Source: Thermoactinomyces sp. DSM 45892
Lineage (GTDB): Bacteria; Bacillota; Bacilli; Thermoactinomycetales; Thermoactinomycetaceae
Length of the DNA: 64,000 bases
Assembly (NCBI RefSeq): GCF_900107305.1
Contig: NZ_FNPL01000013.1
Location: 1-64,000 of the forward strand
Reading direction: 5' to 3'
Under the pieces are notes generated by a model. The model was not told the origin of the DNA, did no database searches, and worked only from the letters and a program-made list of their open reading frames with translations. This document shows, piece after piece, positions 52,440 through 61,409 of the stretch. The stretch's first letter is position 1; every line of letters starts with the position of its first letter. Both the position numbers and the translations under genes were made by a program.

Positions 52440-53642
52440 ATGAAGACGATCATGGAGTACTTCCTGTTTGCCACATTCTTTTTATATTTGTTCTCAGCGG
52501 TTGCTTTTTTAGTCGGTGTATCAGGTGCTAAAAAGAAGGGCAATGCAGAACGGGTGAAAAAATGGGGGAAAGCAGGTTTCATCCTCGCAATCGTAGGAGT
52601 TACCTTGCATGTTGCATTTATCGTTATACGAATCATGATTAGTGGGCATTTCCCGACAAGTAACATGTTTGAGTTTATTGCATTCCTATGTTTTGCGGTC
52701 GTGTTAGGTTTTATAATTGTGTTTTTTATCTATCGCTCTTTTGTACTTGGCGCCTTTGTTATGCCGATCGCCGTGATCTTGCTTTCATATGCCACTGTAT
52801 TTCCACGTGATGTACAACCTCTAATCCCTGCTCTGCAGAGTAGCTGGTTATATATACACGTGACAACGGCGGCGATTGGTCAGGGACTATTTGGTGTTTC
52901 CTTTGTTGCTGGATTGGTTTATCTCATCCATAAAGTAGGGAATCGTGATAAAAGCAAGGCGGCGGTCTCTCTAGAATTGATATTCTTAGTCTTGATCATG
53001 TTTGGAAGTTTTTCGATTGTGTCTACGATCTTCCAAATGACAGGATATCAAGCGACTTTTAAGCATGTTTATAAGGGTGTCGAGGTTGTGCAAGAGTATA
53101 AACTGCCGGCGATTGTCTCACCTTATGAAAGTAAGACTGTAAAAATGGATTCATTTGCTGGGATGTCCAAGCCGCTCTTTGAATCACCTAAGATTTTTCA
53201 AGGAGAAAAAGCAGCGAGTAAATTGAATTCGGTTCTCTGGTCGATTGGTTCGGGATTGATCATCTATGGAATTTACTTTGCGATTGCCCGGAAGCGATTA
53301 GGGAAGCTACTTCATCCACTGGTGCAAAAGTTAAATTTAGAACTGATGGATGAAATCGTGTACCGATCCATCGTGATTGGGTATCCTATTTTTACATTGG
53401 GCGCCTTGATTTTTGCTATGATTTGGGCGAATCAAGCATGGGGCAGACCGTGGGGTTGGGACCCGAAGGAGACTTGGGCTTTTATTACATGGATGTTTTA
53501 TAGTGCTTATCTCCATCTTCGTTTATCGAGAGGGTGGCATGGTGAAAAATCAGCATGGTTGGCAGTAGTTGGCTTTGCTATCATCTTAATTAACTTGATT
53601 GTAATCAATCTCGTTATTTCAGGCTTGCATTCCTACACATAA
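52440..53642 (+). CDS. resC: Cytochrome c biogenesis protein ResC (heme handling)
   Basis: 400 residues, about eight membrane helices. The heme-binding tryptophan-rich motif WGRPWGWDPKETWAFITW is intact, and conserved His residues flank it. Exports and presents heme for attachment to apocytochrome c. The insert between about 200 and 260 is hydrophilic. An ATG 11 bases after the stop starts resD. Confidence 0.93.
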   Translation: MKTIMEYFLFATFFLYLFSAVAFLVGVSGAKKKGNAERVKKWGKAGFILAIVGVTLHVAFIVIRIMISGHFPTSNMFEFIAFLCFAVVLGFIIVFFIYRSFVLGAFVMPIAVILLSYATVFPRDVQPLIPALQSSWLYIHVTTAAIGQGLFGVSFVAGLVYLIHKVGNRDKSKAAVSLELIFLVLIMFGSFSIVSTIFQMTGYQATFKHVYKGVEVVQEYKLPAIVSPYESKTVKMDSFAGMSKPLFESPKIFQGEKAASKLNSVLWSIGSGLIIYGIYFAIARKRLGKLLHPLVQKLNLELMDEIVYRSIVIGYPIFTLGALIFAMIWANQAWGRPWGWDPKETWAFITWMFYSAYLHLRLSRGWHGEKSAWLAVVGFAIILINLIVINLVISGLHSYT

Positions 53643-53653
53643 GAGGTGAAATT

Positions 53654-54373
53654 ATGGATAATAATCAACAAACCATATTAGTGGTAGACGATGAGGATCG
53701 TATTCGTCGCCTACTCCGGATGTACTTGGAAAGAGAAGGATATATCATTGATGAAGCAGAAGATGGCGAGCAGGCTTTGGAGAAGGCATTCCAAAAAGAT
53801 TATGATCTAATCCTTTTGGATCTGATGTTGCCAGGTATGGATGGTCTTGAAGTATGTGCTGAGATTCGTAAAAAGAAAGCAACTCCGATTATCATGCTGA
53901 CTGCTCGTGGAGAAGAGACGAATCGAGTAGATGGATTTGAAGTCGGAACCGATGACTATGTAGTAAAGCCTTTTAGCCCTCGTGAATTGGTACATCGCGT
54001 GAAAGCGGTAGTGCGACGTGCATCAGCAACTGCGTACCTAACAACGAAAACCAATACCCATAATGTGATTGTTTTCCCTGAGTTGACGATCGATCATGAT
54101 GCACACGAGGTAAAAGCAGGGGGGAAAAGTATCTCCTTAACACCAAAAGAGTACGAGCTCTTACACTATCTGGCAAAATCCCCGGATAAAGTTTTTACAC
54201 GTGAAACATTGTTGAGGGATGTTTGGAATTATGAGTTCTTTGGTGATTTACGAACGGTAGATACACATGTAAAACGTCTTCGTGAGAAGTTAAATCGTGC
54301 CTCCTCTCGTGCAGCGAGTATGATTACGACGGTTTGGGGAGTTGGATATAAACTTGAGGTGCCAAAAGAGTGA
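53654..54373 (+). CDS. resD: Response regulator ResD (OmpR family)
   Basis: 239 residues. Receiver domain with VVDDEDR, phosphoacceptor Asp in LILLDLMLPGMDG and the K of VVKPFSPRE; C-terminal winged helix (SLTPKEYELLHYLAKSPDKV, DTHVKRLREKL). Controls aerobic and anaerobic respiration genes in Bacillus. Its stop overlaps the kinase start by GTGA. Confidence 0.94.
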   Translation: MDNNQQTILVVDDEDRIRRLLRMYLEREGYIIDEAEDGEQALEKAFQKDYDLILLDLMLPGMDGLEVCAEIRKKKATPIIMLTARGEETNRVDGFEVGTDDYVVKPFSPRELVHRVKAVVRRASATAYLTTKTNTHNVIVFPELTIDHDAHEVKAGGKSISLTPKEYELLHYLAKSPDKVFTRETLLRDVWNYEFFGDLRTVDTHVKRLREKLNRASSRAASMITTVWGVGYKLEVPKE

Positions 54374-56253
54374 TTCTACGTAGTGTAGTAGGGAAGCTTT
54401 GGCTTACCATTATTGTCTTGGTATCTCTAGTCCTGATTTTACTAAGCGTGTTTTTAAGTGAACAAGTAGAGCAGTTTTATGAGCAGGATCAACTCAAGAG
54501 CTTAGGAGAAGTGGGGGAAGAGATTCAGAACGGTTTGACAGGTGTTAAAAATCATGCTAACTCGCGAATTCCTTCTTCCATTAGACAAAAGCCAGGCATT
54601 AATGCAGCTGAGTTCAACCGTAATATTGAAAAAGAATATGTGGATATCGTGACCGAGATTGCGGGTCATTTTCATACGCATGTCATTATTACCGATTTCC
54701 AAGGAAAACCACTTTTTGATCAATCAGCTCAAACGCAGAGATATTTGGATGGCATTAAAAGCGTTTTGAAGCTGGATCAGTTGCGAGAAGAGTTAGTATC
54801 TGAGGACGCGACTGCTAAACGAACTGGAAAGCTCCGGCTTCCGAAGACTGAGTTAGTGGAGAGGGGATTTGAAGACGGACAAATACTGGTCTATGCAATT
54901 CCTTACTTAAAAGATGCTAAGATCAAAGGGGCCATTGTCCTGTTTCAAAAGCAAGGTGCTTTTAGTGAGCAAGATATCAAGAAATGGATTTTTTACTCTG
55001 CTCTGATTGGAATTGCGCTTACGACTGTATTTGCTTTCTTCCTATCTACACGGATAACACAACCTCTTATTCAGATGCAAAGAGCAGCCGAGAAGATGGC
55101 GCGTGGGAAGTTTTCGACGCGAGTGATGGTTCGGGCTCATGAGCGAGATGAGATCGCGGAATTAGCGATGACATTTAATCAGATGGCCGGTCAATTGGAA
55201 GAGTCAATTAATCTTCTTTCTCACGAAAAAGAGCAGCTGACTAGCATCCTTCGTAGTATGTCAGACGGAGTAATTAGCATTAATGCGCACGGGAAGATTA
55301 TCTTGTCGAATCCGCCAGCAGAGAGATTTCTAAACCTTTATCGTGATCCACAAGATTTCAAACAGAATAATAGCCTACCTCCGACCTTACTGGAAGTGTT
55401 CCGATATGTATTAGAAGATGAAGCGGAACAGATGGGAGATATTGAGGAGCAAGGGCGAACTTGGCAACTGATCATGGCACCGTTGTATGCACGTGAACAA
55501 GTACGTGGAGCTGTTGCGGTGATGCGTGATGTGACGGAAGAGCGCCATTTAGAGAAATTGCGCAAAGATTTTGTAGCGAATGTGTCACATGAATTACGCA
55601 CACCGCTCTCTATGTTACAAGGATACAGTGAAGCATTGCTCGATGATATCGCAGACTCTCCGGAGATGCGTCAAGAGTTAGCGCAGATTATCAATGATGA
55701 ATCCCAGCGGATGAGTCGACTGGTAAATGAGCTACTAGACCTAGCAAGAATGGAAGCAGGGCATATTGATCTCGTTTTATCGGAGCTACCTGTGAGGTCA
55801 TTTGTCGATCGTGTAACTCGTAAATTTAGTGGACTTGCGGGTGAGAAAAAGATTGAATTGGTTGGGGAAGTAGAGGAAGGTGTCCCGACCGTGTATTGGG
55901 ATGAAGACCGTGTCGAACAAATCCTAACCAACCTAATTGGAAATGCGATTCAGCATACGCCAGAAAATGGAAGAGTAACAGTACGTGCCAAATGGCTAGA
56001 TCATCATGTATACTTAGAAGTCGAAGATACAGGAACGGGGATTCCAACCGAAGATTTGCCATATGTTTTTCAGCGCTTCTATAAGGCAGATAAAGCGCGA
56101 ACCAGAAAAACAGTTTTAGGTGGTACAGGGCTTGGGCTTGCGATTGCCAAGCATTTGGTACATGCTCATAATGGAAAAATATCCGTTCGCAGTGAATTGG
56201 GCGTTGGTACTACATTCTGTGTTCAACTTCCACAAATAGTGGAAGATAATTAG
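54370..56253 (+). CDS. resE: Sensor histidine kinase ResE
   Basis: 627 residues, GTG start. Two membrane helices (about 10-28 and 205-225) flank an extracellular sensing domain. HAMP (RITQPLIQMQRAAEKMARG), a PAS domain (about 295-385), HisKA with the phosphorylated His in NVSHELRTPL, and HATPase (DTGTGIP, GGTGLGLAIAK). Longer than B. subtilis ResE (589). Partner of ResD. Confidence 0.93.
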   Translation: MILRSVVGKLWLTIIVLVSLVLILLSVFLSEQVEQFYEQDQLKSLGEVGEEIQNGLTGVKNHANSRIPSSIRQKPGINAAEFNRNIEKEYVDIVTEIAGHFHTHVIITDFQGKPLFDQSAQTQRYLDGIKSVLKLDQLREELVSEDATAKRTGKLRLPKTELVERGFEDGQILVYAIPYLKDAKIKGAIVLFQKQGAFSEQDIKKWIFYSALIGIALTTVFAFFLSTRITQPLIQMQRAAEKMARGKFSTRVMVRAHERDEIAELAMTFNQMAGQLEESINLLSHEKEQLTSILRSMSDGVISINAHGKIILSNPPAERFLNLYRDPQDFKQNNSLPPTLLEVFRYVLEDEAEQMGDIEEQGRTWQLIMAPLYAREQVRGAVAVMRDVTEERHLEKLRKDFVANVSHELRTPLSMLQGYSEALLDDIADSPEMRQELAQIINDESQRMSRLVNELLDLARMEAGHIDLVLSELPVRSFVDRVTRKFSGLAGEKKIELVGEVEEGVPTVYWDEDRVEQILTNLIGNAIQHTPENGRVTVRAKWLDHHVYLEVEDTGTGIPTEDLPYVFQRFYKADKARTRKTVLGGTGLGLAIAKHLVHAHNGKISVRSELGVGTTFCVQLPQIVEDN

Positions 56254-56264
56254 ATAAAAAAGCC

Positions 56265-56320
56265 GAACAAGGTGGACCTCTTTATGGATTTTTTCCTATC
56301 AAGAGGTCTACCTCGTTTTG
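56265..56320 (+). terminator. Terminator after resE
   Basis: AAGGTGGACCTCTT pairs imperfectly with AAGAGGTCTACCTC, followed by GTTTTG. Confidence 0.75.
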
Positions 56321-56339
56321 TGATAAGGAGGGGTTAACG

Positions 56340-57248
56340 TTGAGTCGTATTAAAGCATCCATACTAGTGTTAATTGCCGGAATTTCATACGGATTTATTA
56401 GTCTCTTTGTTAAATTAGCCTATGCAGAAGGATATAGTCCTGCACAAGTATCAGGAAGCCAAGTGTTTGTTGGGGCACTAGGTATGTGGTTCCTAGCATA
56501 TAAGGGACGCGTAGAGTGGAGAAAAAAACGAATCAGTCGTAAAGATCTTATATCACTATTATTGGGTGGTTCATTTTCTGCCATTACAGGGGTTACCTAC
56601 TATTTATGTCTACAAACAACACCGGCATCATTTGCTATTATTTTGATGTTCCAGTTTGCATGGATGGGGATGTTGATCGAGTGTATCAAATCACGCCGCA
56701 AACCGACGAAGCATGAACTTATTTCGATCGGTGTGATTTTACTGGGAACCTGTATGGCAGCGGGTATCTCAGTAGAGGAGCTATCTAAGCTTTCAGGAAT
56801 TGGTGTTTTTTATGGCCTTCTCTCTGCCATTGGTTATACAGGATTTATCTACTTTAATGGAACGTTGGCGCCAACTGTTCATCCTACCCTTCGAGGAGCG
56901 TGGATGATAACAGGAACCGTAATTGCTATGTGTGGGATTTACCCACCAACCTTTTTAGTAGACGGTTCTTTATTGGATGGTCTATGGGCTTGGGGACTCT
57001 TACTAGGGTTATTTGGTTCTCTCATTCCTTCCTATTTATTTGCGATTGGGATACCACATATTGGATCAGGAATGGCTTCGATCTTAGGATCAGTCGAACT
57101 ACCTGTTGTCATTTTAACATCTGCCCTTTTATTAAGTGAATCCGTTTCGATGTTCCAGTGGATGGGAACGATCCTTATCCTTGTAGGGATCGGGTTCTCT
57201 GAGTTTCGTCGTGCTAGTAGTGAAAAGAAGATGAAATTAGCAGAGTAA
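56340..57248 (+). CDS. EamA-family (DMT) transporter
   Basis: 302 residues with ten membrane helices in two EamA repeats: GISYGFISLFVKLAYAEG in the first and GLLSAIGYTGFIYFNG in the second. TTG start after AAGGAGGGG. Probably a metabolite exporter; substrate unknown. Monocistronic. Confidence 0.85.
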   Translation: MSRIKASILVLIAGISYGFISLFVKLAYAEGYSPAQVSGSQVFVGALGMWFLAYKGRVEWRKKRISRKDLISLLLGGSFSAITGVTYYLCLQTTPASFAIILMFQFAWMGMLIECIKSRRKPTKHELISIGVILLGTCMAAGISVEELSKLSGIGVFYGLLSAIGYTGFIYFNGTLAPTVHPTLRGAWMITGTVIAMCGIYPPTFLVDGSLLDGLWAWGLLLGLFGSLIPSYLFAIGIPHIGSGMASILGSVELPVVILTSALLLSESVSMFQWMGTILILVGIGFSEFRRASSEKKMKLAE

Positions 57249-57350
57249 GATCTATCTGACTAAAAGACAGGAGGGGGGCTATCCCCTCTAAACATATAAG
57301 CCTAAAATTTCGAATAATATATAGTTAACAATAAGAGTCTGATGCCTAAG

Positions 57351-58076
57351 TTAGATGTCGTAAATGGGGTATCCACTTATACAAATATCTTCACCAAAAT
57401 GATCGAACGTAAGCCGGTCCAGCCGAACAGCTAGTCCCATCTGTGCAAATCCCTCACCCGAAATCGGGGAAATACTATCTTTTCCTCCCAGTAATTTTGG
57501 AGCAATAAAAATCATTGCTTTCTGAACTAGGGAAGCCTCCAGCATCGACCAATTCAACTGACCCCCACCTTCAAGCAGAACAGATTGAATTCCATTTTCC
57601 CCGAGTTTCTCCATTGCTCTGCGTAATGCCACTCTTGATCCATTACCCGTACGAAGCACTTTCACCCCATACTTCACCAATTGTTTTTCTTTCTCTATAT
57701 CTGCTACATCTGTACAAAGCACCCACGTTTGTGCCTCGCTCGTATCTACCAATGGTGAATCAAGTGGCAAGCGTAGTTGACTGTCTGTGATGATCCGAAC
57801 TGGATTTCTCCGATTTCTATCGGGCAAGCGAGTTGTCAATTGTGGCCGATCTTTTATAGCTGTATCCACGCCGATCATAATTCCATCGTAGATGTTCCGT
57901 AATTCATGAACATGATTCCTCGATGCCTCCCCTGTTACCCATTTGCTATCTCCTGTTGAGGTAGCGATTTTTCCATCTAGTGTCATCGCCGACTTCATTA
58001 CGATAAAGGGTAGCCCTGTCTGTTTATAGTAGGAATCGGCTTCTTCTTTGAGCTTTTTTAGGTGTTTCACGATCAC
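57351..58076 (-). CDS. Stand-alone RibD C-terminal reductase domain
   Basis: 241 residues, homologous to the reductase half of RibD: PFIVMKSAMTLDGKIATSTG, SKWVTGEASRNHVHELRN, GVDTAIKDRPQLTTRLP, VLLEGGGQLNWSMLE and APKLLGGKDSISPISGEGF. The first 20 residues still resemble the linker between the two RibD domains, but the CMP-like deaminase domain with its zinc site is absent. Expected NADPH-dependent reduction of the ribosyl side chain of the pyrimidine intermediate, or a related pterin/flavin reduction. ATG overlaps the monooxygenase stop by four bases. Main riboflavin operon lacks ribD, so this may supply that reductase, with a deaminase elsewhere. Confidence 0.82.
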   Translation of the reverse strand: MIVKHLKKLKEEADSYYKQTGLPFIVMKSAMTLDGKIATSTGDSKWVTGEASRNHVHELRNIYDGIMIGVDTAIKDRPQLTTRLPDRNRRNPVRIITDSQLRLPLDSPLVDTSEAQTWVLCTDVADIEKEKQLVKYGVKVLRTGNGSRVALRRAMEKLGENGIQSVLLEGGGQLNWSMLEASLVQKAMIFIAPKLLGGKDSISPISGEGFAQMGLAVRLDRLTFDHFGEDICISGYPIYDI

Positions 58077-59263
58077 GATCCATCCCCCTGTTTCTGTGCG
58101 ATACTATTGGTTGTATTACCCAAATGTGAGTGAAAGTCAACTTTATACAGGTATTCAAATTGCTTGCGGTTCACGGATTTAGGTATTCGTTTTACTAGCG
58201 TATTTCGTAATAAAGAAAGAAATGGATTATTCACTTGGGCTATTTTTCCTACTAATCGTGAATATCGTGAGATTGTTTCCGTTCTTAATAATCGCTTGGC
58301 TTCAAACTCAGCAAATGCTTCATGAACAGATGGATTATTTTTCAAACAATGAGCAAGGACAACCGAATCTTCGATAGCTTGACATGCACCTTGTCCTAAA
58401 TTTGGGGTTATGGCATGTGCAGCATCTCCCATCAAAAGGATGCGATGAAAGGCAAATCGTTGAAGGGGTGGAATATCGATAATATCATTATGAATCATCT
58501 TGTTGTTCGCATTACCGTTCAAAATACTAGGAATCGGTTCATGATAATCTTTAAAATGTTCGAATAGATCTTTTACTTGATAGGCAGAGTGTCGCACGCT
58601 TTGATAAGGTGCATTGATTAATGCATACCAGTAGATTTGTTGATTAGGTAATGGAACTATACCGAATCTCCCTTTGAGTCCCCAGGTTTCAGTAGTATCT
58701 TCTGGAATACAATTGCCATTACTTTGAGTAATAATACCTCTCCAGCAAGTGTAACCTGCATAACGAAGTTGCGTAGAAGGTAGTAAATTTTTTCGGATAA
58801 CAGAGTGTATACCATCAGTAGCAAGTAAAAAATCTCCGGTAGTCTTACTATGATCTTGAAAAAATACAGTTACCCCAGTTTCATTCTGTTCAAAGTGAAC
58901 ACACTTCTTTCCCATATATATTGTATTCGGTTGTATAGCCGAACTTAGTAGGAGATGTAAATCGGCTCTGTGGATGGATACTTGTTCAAATGGAGATGGA
59001 ATGGTTTGCTTAGATAATTGTTTTCCTTTCTCTGTTAAAACTGTAAGTCCATGAATGGATCTGCCATGATTCTTAACTTGTTGATAAATGCCTAGATGAT
59101 CTAATCCTTTTAAAGCATTGGATGCGAGCACTATCCCAGCACCAGCAGGCTTGCGCTCGGGATATTCCTCATAAATATTCACTTCTAATCCAAGCTTCTG
59201 CAAAGCAATGGCAGCGCTGAGACCCGCTATTCCACCGCCTATTATAATGACTTTTTTTTTCAT
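58073..59263 (-). CDS. FAD-dependent aromatic-ring monooxygenase (PHBH/UbiH/TetX class)
   Basis: 396 residues. FAD fold motifs: VIIIGGGIAGLSAAIALQ at the N-terminus, ATDGIHSVIRKN (DG motif) and MGDAAHAITPNLGQGACQAI (GD motif). Class A flavoprotein hydroxylase; substrate may be an aromatic or polyketide compound, including antibiotics. GGAAGGGGG selects ATG 59263; it overlaps the TetR stop. The second gene of the tetR-monooxygenase-ribD-like operon. Confidence 0.86.
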   Translation of the reverse strand: MKKKVIIIGGGIAGLSAAIALQKLGLEVNIYEEYPERKPAGAGIVLASNALKGLDHLGIYQQVKNHGRSIHGLTVLTEKGKQLSKQTIPSPFEQVSIHRADLHLLLSSAIQPNTIYMGKKCVHFEQNETGVTVFFQDHSKTTGDFLLATDGIHSVIRKNLLPSTQLRYAGYTCWRGIITQSNGNCIPEDTTETWGLKGRFGIVPLPNQQIYWYALINAPYQSVRHSAYQVKDLFEHFKDYHEPIPSILNGNANNKMIHNDIIDIPPLQRFAFHRILLMGDAAHAITPNLGQGACQAIEDSVVLAHCLKNNPSVHEAFAEFEAKRLLRTETISRYSRLVGKIAQVNNPFLSLLRNTLVKRIPKSVNRKQFEYLYKVDFHSHLGNTTNSIAQKQGDGS

Positions 59264-59844
59264 GAATGAACCCCCTTCCAAATGATTTCTAGTTGATTGC
59301 GAATCATACTCTTTAGCCCTTTTTTATCAGAATTGGCTATACTCCAATTCACTAAAGAATAAAAATATATAGCCATTAACACAGAGGTAACATGCTCAGA
59401 GGATGGATTTCCTACTATTTGATTAGATTGTTTAGCTTCATCAATCAGCTTCATTAACACCGATCTAAAGTGATCAATCGTTTTCTGCTCTTCTTTCATT
59501 AGTCCAGAGGACCGGATCATCTCTGATAGGAAAACTCTTATCAGCTCTGGATGTTCCAGATAACGACTAGTGAGGTCATCAAAGAGTTTGAAGATCCTTT
59601 CTTTTATTTCTAGATGAGCATATTTGGAAATATTTTGTTGTATGAATTCCATCTGAGATGAGCCTAAATAAAGCAAAATCGACTCTTTTTGAGGAAAATA
59701 ATTATAGAAAGTTCCTTTGGCAATCCCGCACGATCGGGTAATCTCCTCTATAGTTACATAATCAAATCCCTTTTCAACAAATAAGCGCATAGACTGCAAG
59801 AAAATTTTTTCTTTTAGAGCTTTTTTCTTGGCTTCTCTTAACAT
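59260..59844 (-). CDS. TetR-family repressor of the monooxygenase operon
   Basis: 194 residues. N-terminal helix-turn-helix: FDYVTIEEITRSCGIAKGTFYNYFPQKE, then an all-helical ligand domain. The open frame reaches 59880, inside the palindrome; GGGTGG selects the ATG at 59844. Likely autorepressor binding the 42-bp operator upstream and released by a substrate of the neighbouring monooxygenase. Confidence 0.88.
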   Translation of the reverse strand: MLREAKKKALKEKIFLQSMRLFVEKGFDYVTIEEITRSCGIAKGTFYNYFPQKESILLYLGSSQMEFIQQNISKYAHLEIKERIFKLFDDLTSRYLEHPELIRVFLSEMIRSSGLMKEEQKTIDHFRSVLMKLIDEAKQSNQIVGNPSSEHVTSVLMAIYFYSLVNWSIANSDKKGLKSMIRNQLEIIWKGVHS

Positions 59845-59860
59845 AGATGAATCACCACCC

Positions 59861-59902
59861 AAAATAATGACTATGGTCATATATGACCGCAGTCATTATT
59901 TT
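59861..59902. promoter_or_regulatory. 42-bp double-palindrome TetR operator
   Basis: The whole stretch is near symmetrical about an AT centre at 59881. Each half is itself palindromic: ATGACTATGGTCAT (59867-59880) and ATGACCGCAGTCAT (59883-59896), with outer AAAATA and TATTTT. This suits two TetR dimers, as for QacR-like sites. It overlaps the -10. Confidence 0.8.
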
Positions 59903-59926
59903 ACTCTATTTCGGAATAAACATCAA
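59898..59926 (-). promoter_or_regulatory. Predicted sigma-A promoter of the tetR-monooxygenase operon
   Basis: Minus strand TTGATG (59926-59921), 17-base spacer, TAAAAT (59903-59898), the -10 overlapping the operator edge. Confidence 0.65.
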
Positions 59927-60002
59927 GTTACCAAATTATCTTTACTTGTCTAAGGGAGATACAATATAATAACAATATAAATAAATACGACTGAATTTGG
60001 AG

Positions 60003-60072
60003 GAGCCTGTCATGCAGGGATTTTTCTGCCTATTTTTGGGTGGAAAGTTCCCTGCATGACAGGCTCTTTTTG
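60003..60072 (+). terminator. Large leader hairpin (18-bp perfect stem) before the antiporter
   Basis: GAGCCTGTCATGCAGGGA (60003-60020) pairs exactly with TCCCTGCATGACAGGCTC (60049-60066) around a 28-base T- and G-rich loop; TTTTTGT follows. It has a terminator form but lies upstream of the antiporter with no gene before it on this strand, so it may act as an attenuator. Confidence 0.75.
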
Positions 60073-60101
60073 TATATTGAGAAGAGGAGGGATGATTTGC
60101 T

Positions 60102-60167
60102 ATGTTTATTGCCATTTTAAAAGATGATGATGTTGGATATGATGCTGTTTTTCATCGGTACTACTAA
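60102..60167 (+). CDS. Possible 21-residue leader peptide before the antiporter
   Basis: GAAGAGGAGGGATGATTTGCT places an ATG that opens 21 codons, MFIAILKDDDVGYDAVFHRYY, ending in TAA 27 bases before the antiporter start. The ribosome site is stronger than needed for chance. No family recognised. It may be a leader peptide, or the rest of a longer gene. Confidence 0.4.
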   Translation: MFIAILKDDDVGYDAVFHRYY

Positions 60168-60193
60168 GGAGATTGTGAGGAAGGAGGTATTAC

Positions 60194-61342
60194 ATGTTAT
60201 TTGTAGAGATTTTAATTATTTTGCTTGCGACGAAAATAGCGGGTGAGATTAGTATAAGGCTTGGGCAACCAGCAGTTCTTGGGAAGTTGCTGATTGGCAT
60301 TATCATTGGCCCAGCGGTGTTTGGATGGATTCAAGGGTCAGATATGATTCGTCAGCTCAGTGAAATTGGAGTAATCCTGTTAATGTTTATCGCAGGATTG
60401 GAGACGGATGTTAAATCGTTACGTCAGAATCGAAATTCTTCGATTGCAGTGGCGGTGGGGGGCATTATATTTCCCCTTTTGGGAGGATATCTGGTTGGCT
60501 TAGGGATGGAATTAAGTCAGTCCCATGCTCTTTTTCTAGGCTTATTGCTATCTGCTACTTCGGTTAGTATCTCTGCGCAGACGCTTAAAGAGCTGGGACA
60601 TTTAAAAAGCCGAGAGAGTGCTACTATCTTGGGTGCGGCGGTATTGGATGATATCTTAGTAGTGATCGGCTTGGCTGTCATGATGAGTTTCCTTACTACG
60701 GAAGATGTTAGCTTAGGGATGGTACTGCTTAAGAAATTGGCCTTTTTTGTCACGATCGGATTGCTTGGATGGAAAGTTGTTCCGTGGGTGATGAAGAAGT
60801 TTAGTTCTTGGAGGGTATCGGAGTCTGTGGTGAGTACAGCACTTGTTCTTTGCTTCTTTTTTGCTTATTTGGCAGAGTCTCTAGGGGTTGCTGCCATAAT
60901 CGGTGCATTTGCCGCAGGAGTTTCTATTTCTCAAACTCCGTATCGACATTCGGTTGAGCAGAAGATCGAGCCGATTGCATATGCCTTTTTTGTGCCTATC
61001 TTTTTTGTAAGTATTGGCTTATCTGTTTCGTTTGCTGGTATGGGGAGCCAACTTTGGCTTATCGTGGGCCTTACTATTATTGCGGTCTTGACGAAATTAA
61101 TCGGTTCGGGCCTTGGAGCTAGGCTTACCGGTTTTCGTCGTCGCTCTGCTCTGGGAATTGGTGCAGGGATGGTCTCAAGAGGGGAAGTGGCTCTTATTAT
61201 TGCTGCGATAGGTTTGGAGTCCCATTTATTAAAGCAAGAGTATTTCACAGCTGTTATTACCGTAGTGATCCTGACAACTCTCATTACACCCCCTTTGTTA
61301 AAGAGAGTATTTGCGAAATTAGAAGTAGATCATGAACTGTAA
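60194..61342 (+). CDS. CPA2-family cation/proton antiporter (GerN/KhtU-like)
   Basis: 382 residues, about 12 membrane helices, no C-terminal TrkA/RCK domain. Motifs: RLGQPAVLGKLLIGIIIGPA, FIAGLETDVKSLRQN, LGAAVLDDILVVIGLA with the paired Asp residues of the ion site, and GMVSRGEVALIIA. It probably exchanges Na+ or K+ for H+. GerN-type proteins of this size act in spore germination, and KhtU works with a KhtT regulator, but no khtT is adjacent. AAGGAGG precedes the ATG. Confidence 0.88.
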   Translation: MLFVEILIILLATKIAGEISIRLGQPAVLGKLLIGIIIGPAVFGWIQGSDMIRQLSEIGVILLMFIAGLETDVKSLRQNRNSSIAVAVGGIIFPLLGGYLVGLGMELSQSHALFLGLLLSATSVSISAQTLKELGHLKSRESATILGAAVLDDILVVIGLAVMMSFLTTEDVSLGMVLLKKLAFFVTIGLLGWKVVPWVMKKFSSWRVSESVVSTALVLCFFFAYLAESLGVAAIIGAFAAGVSISQTPYRHSVEQKIEPIAYAFFVPIFFVSIGLSVSFAGMGSQLWLIVGLTIIAVLTKLIGSGLGARLTGFRRRSALGIGAGMVSRGEVALIIAAIGLESHLLKQEYFTAVITVVILTTLITPPLLKRVFAKLEVDHEL

Positions 61343-61346
61343 AAAC

Positions 61347-61393
61347 AGAGCTACCAACCTCCTATTATATCAGGAGTGGTAGCTCCGTTTCGT
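61347..61393. terminator. Bidirectional terminator between the antiporter and the convergent gene
   Basis: GAGCTACCA and inner CCTCCT pair with AGGAG and TGGTAGCTC, with T-rich bases after it on the plus strand. Confidence 0.75.
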
Positions 61394-61409
61394 TTTCTAC
61401 GATCATTTC

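Noticed and set aside
52250-52666. 138-codon minus-strand frame across the resB-resC junction
   Set aside because: Antisense to two well-recognised genes, no ribosome site, no family.
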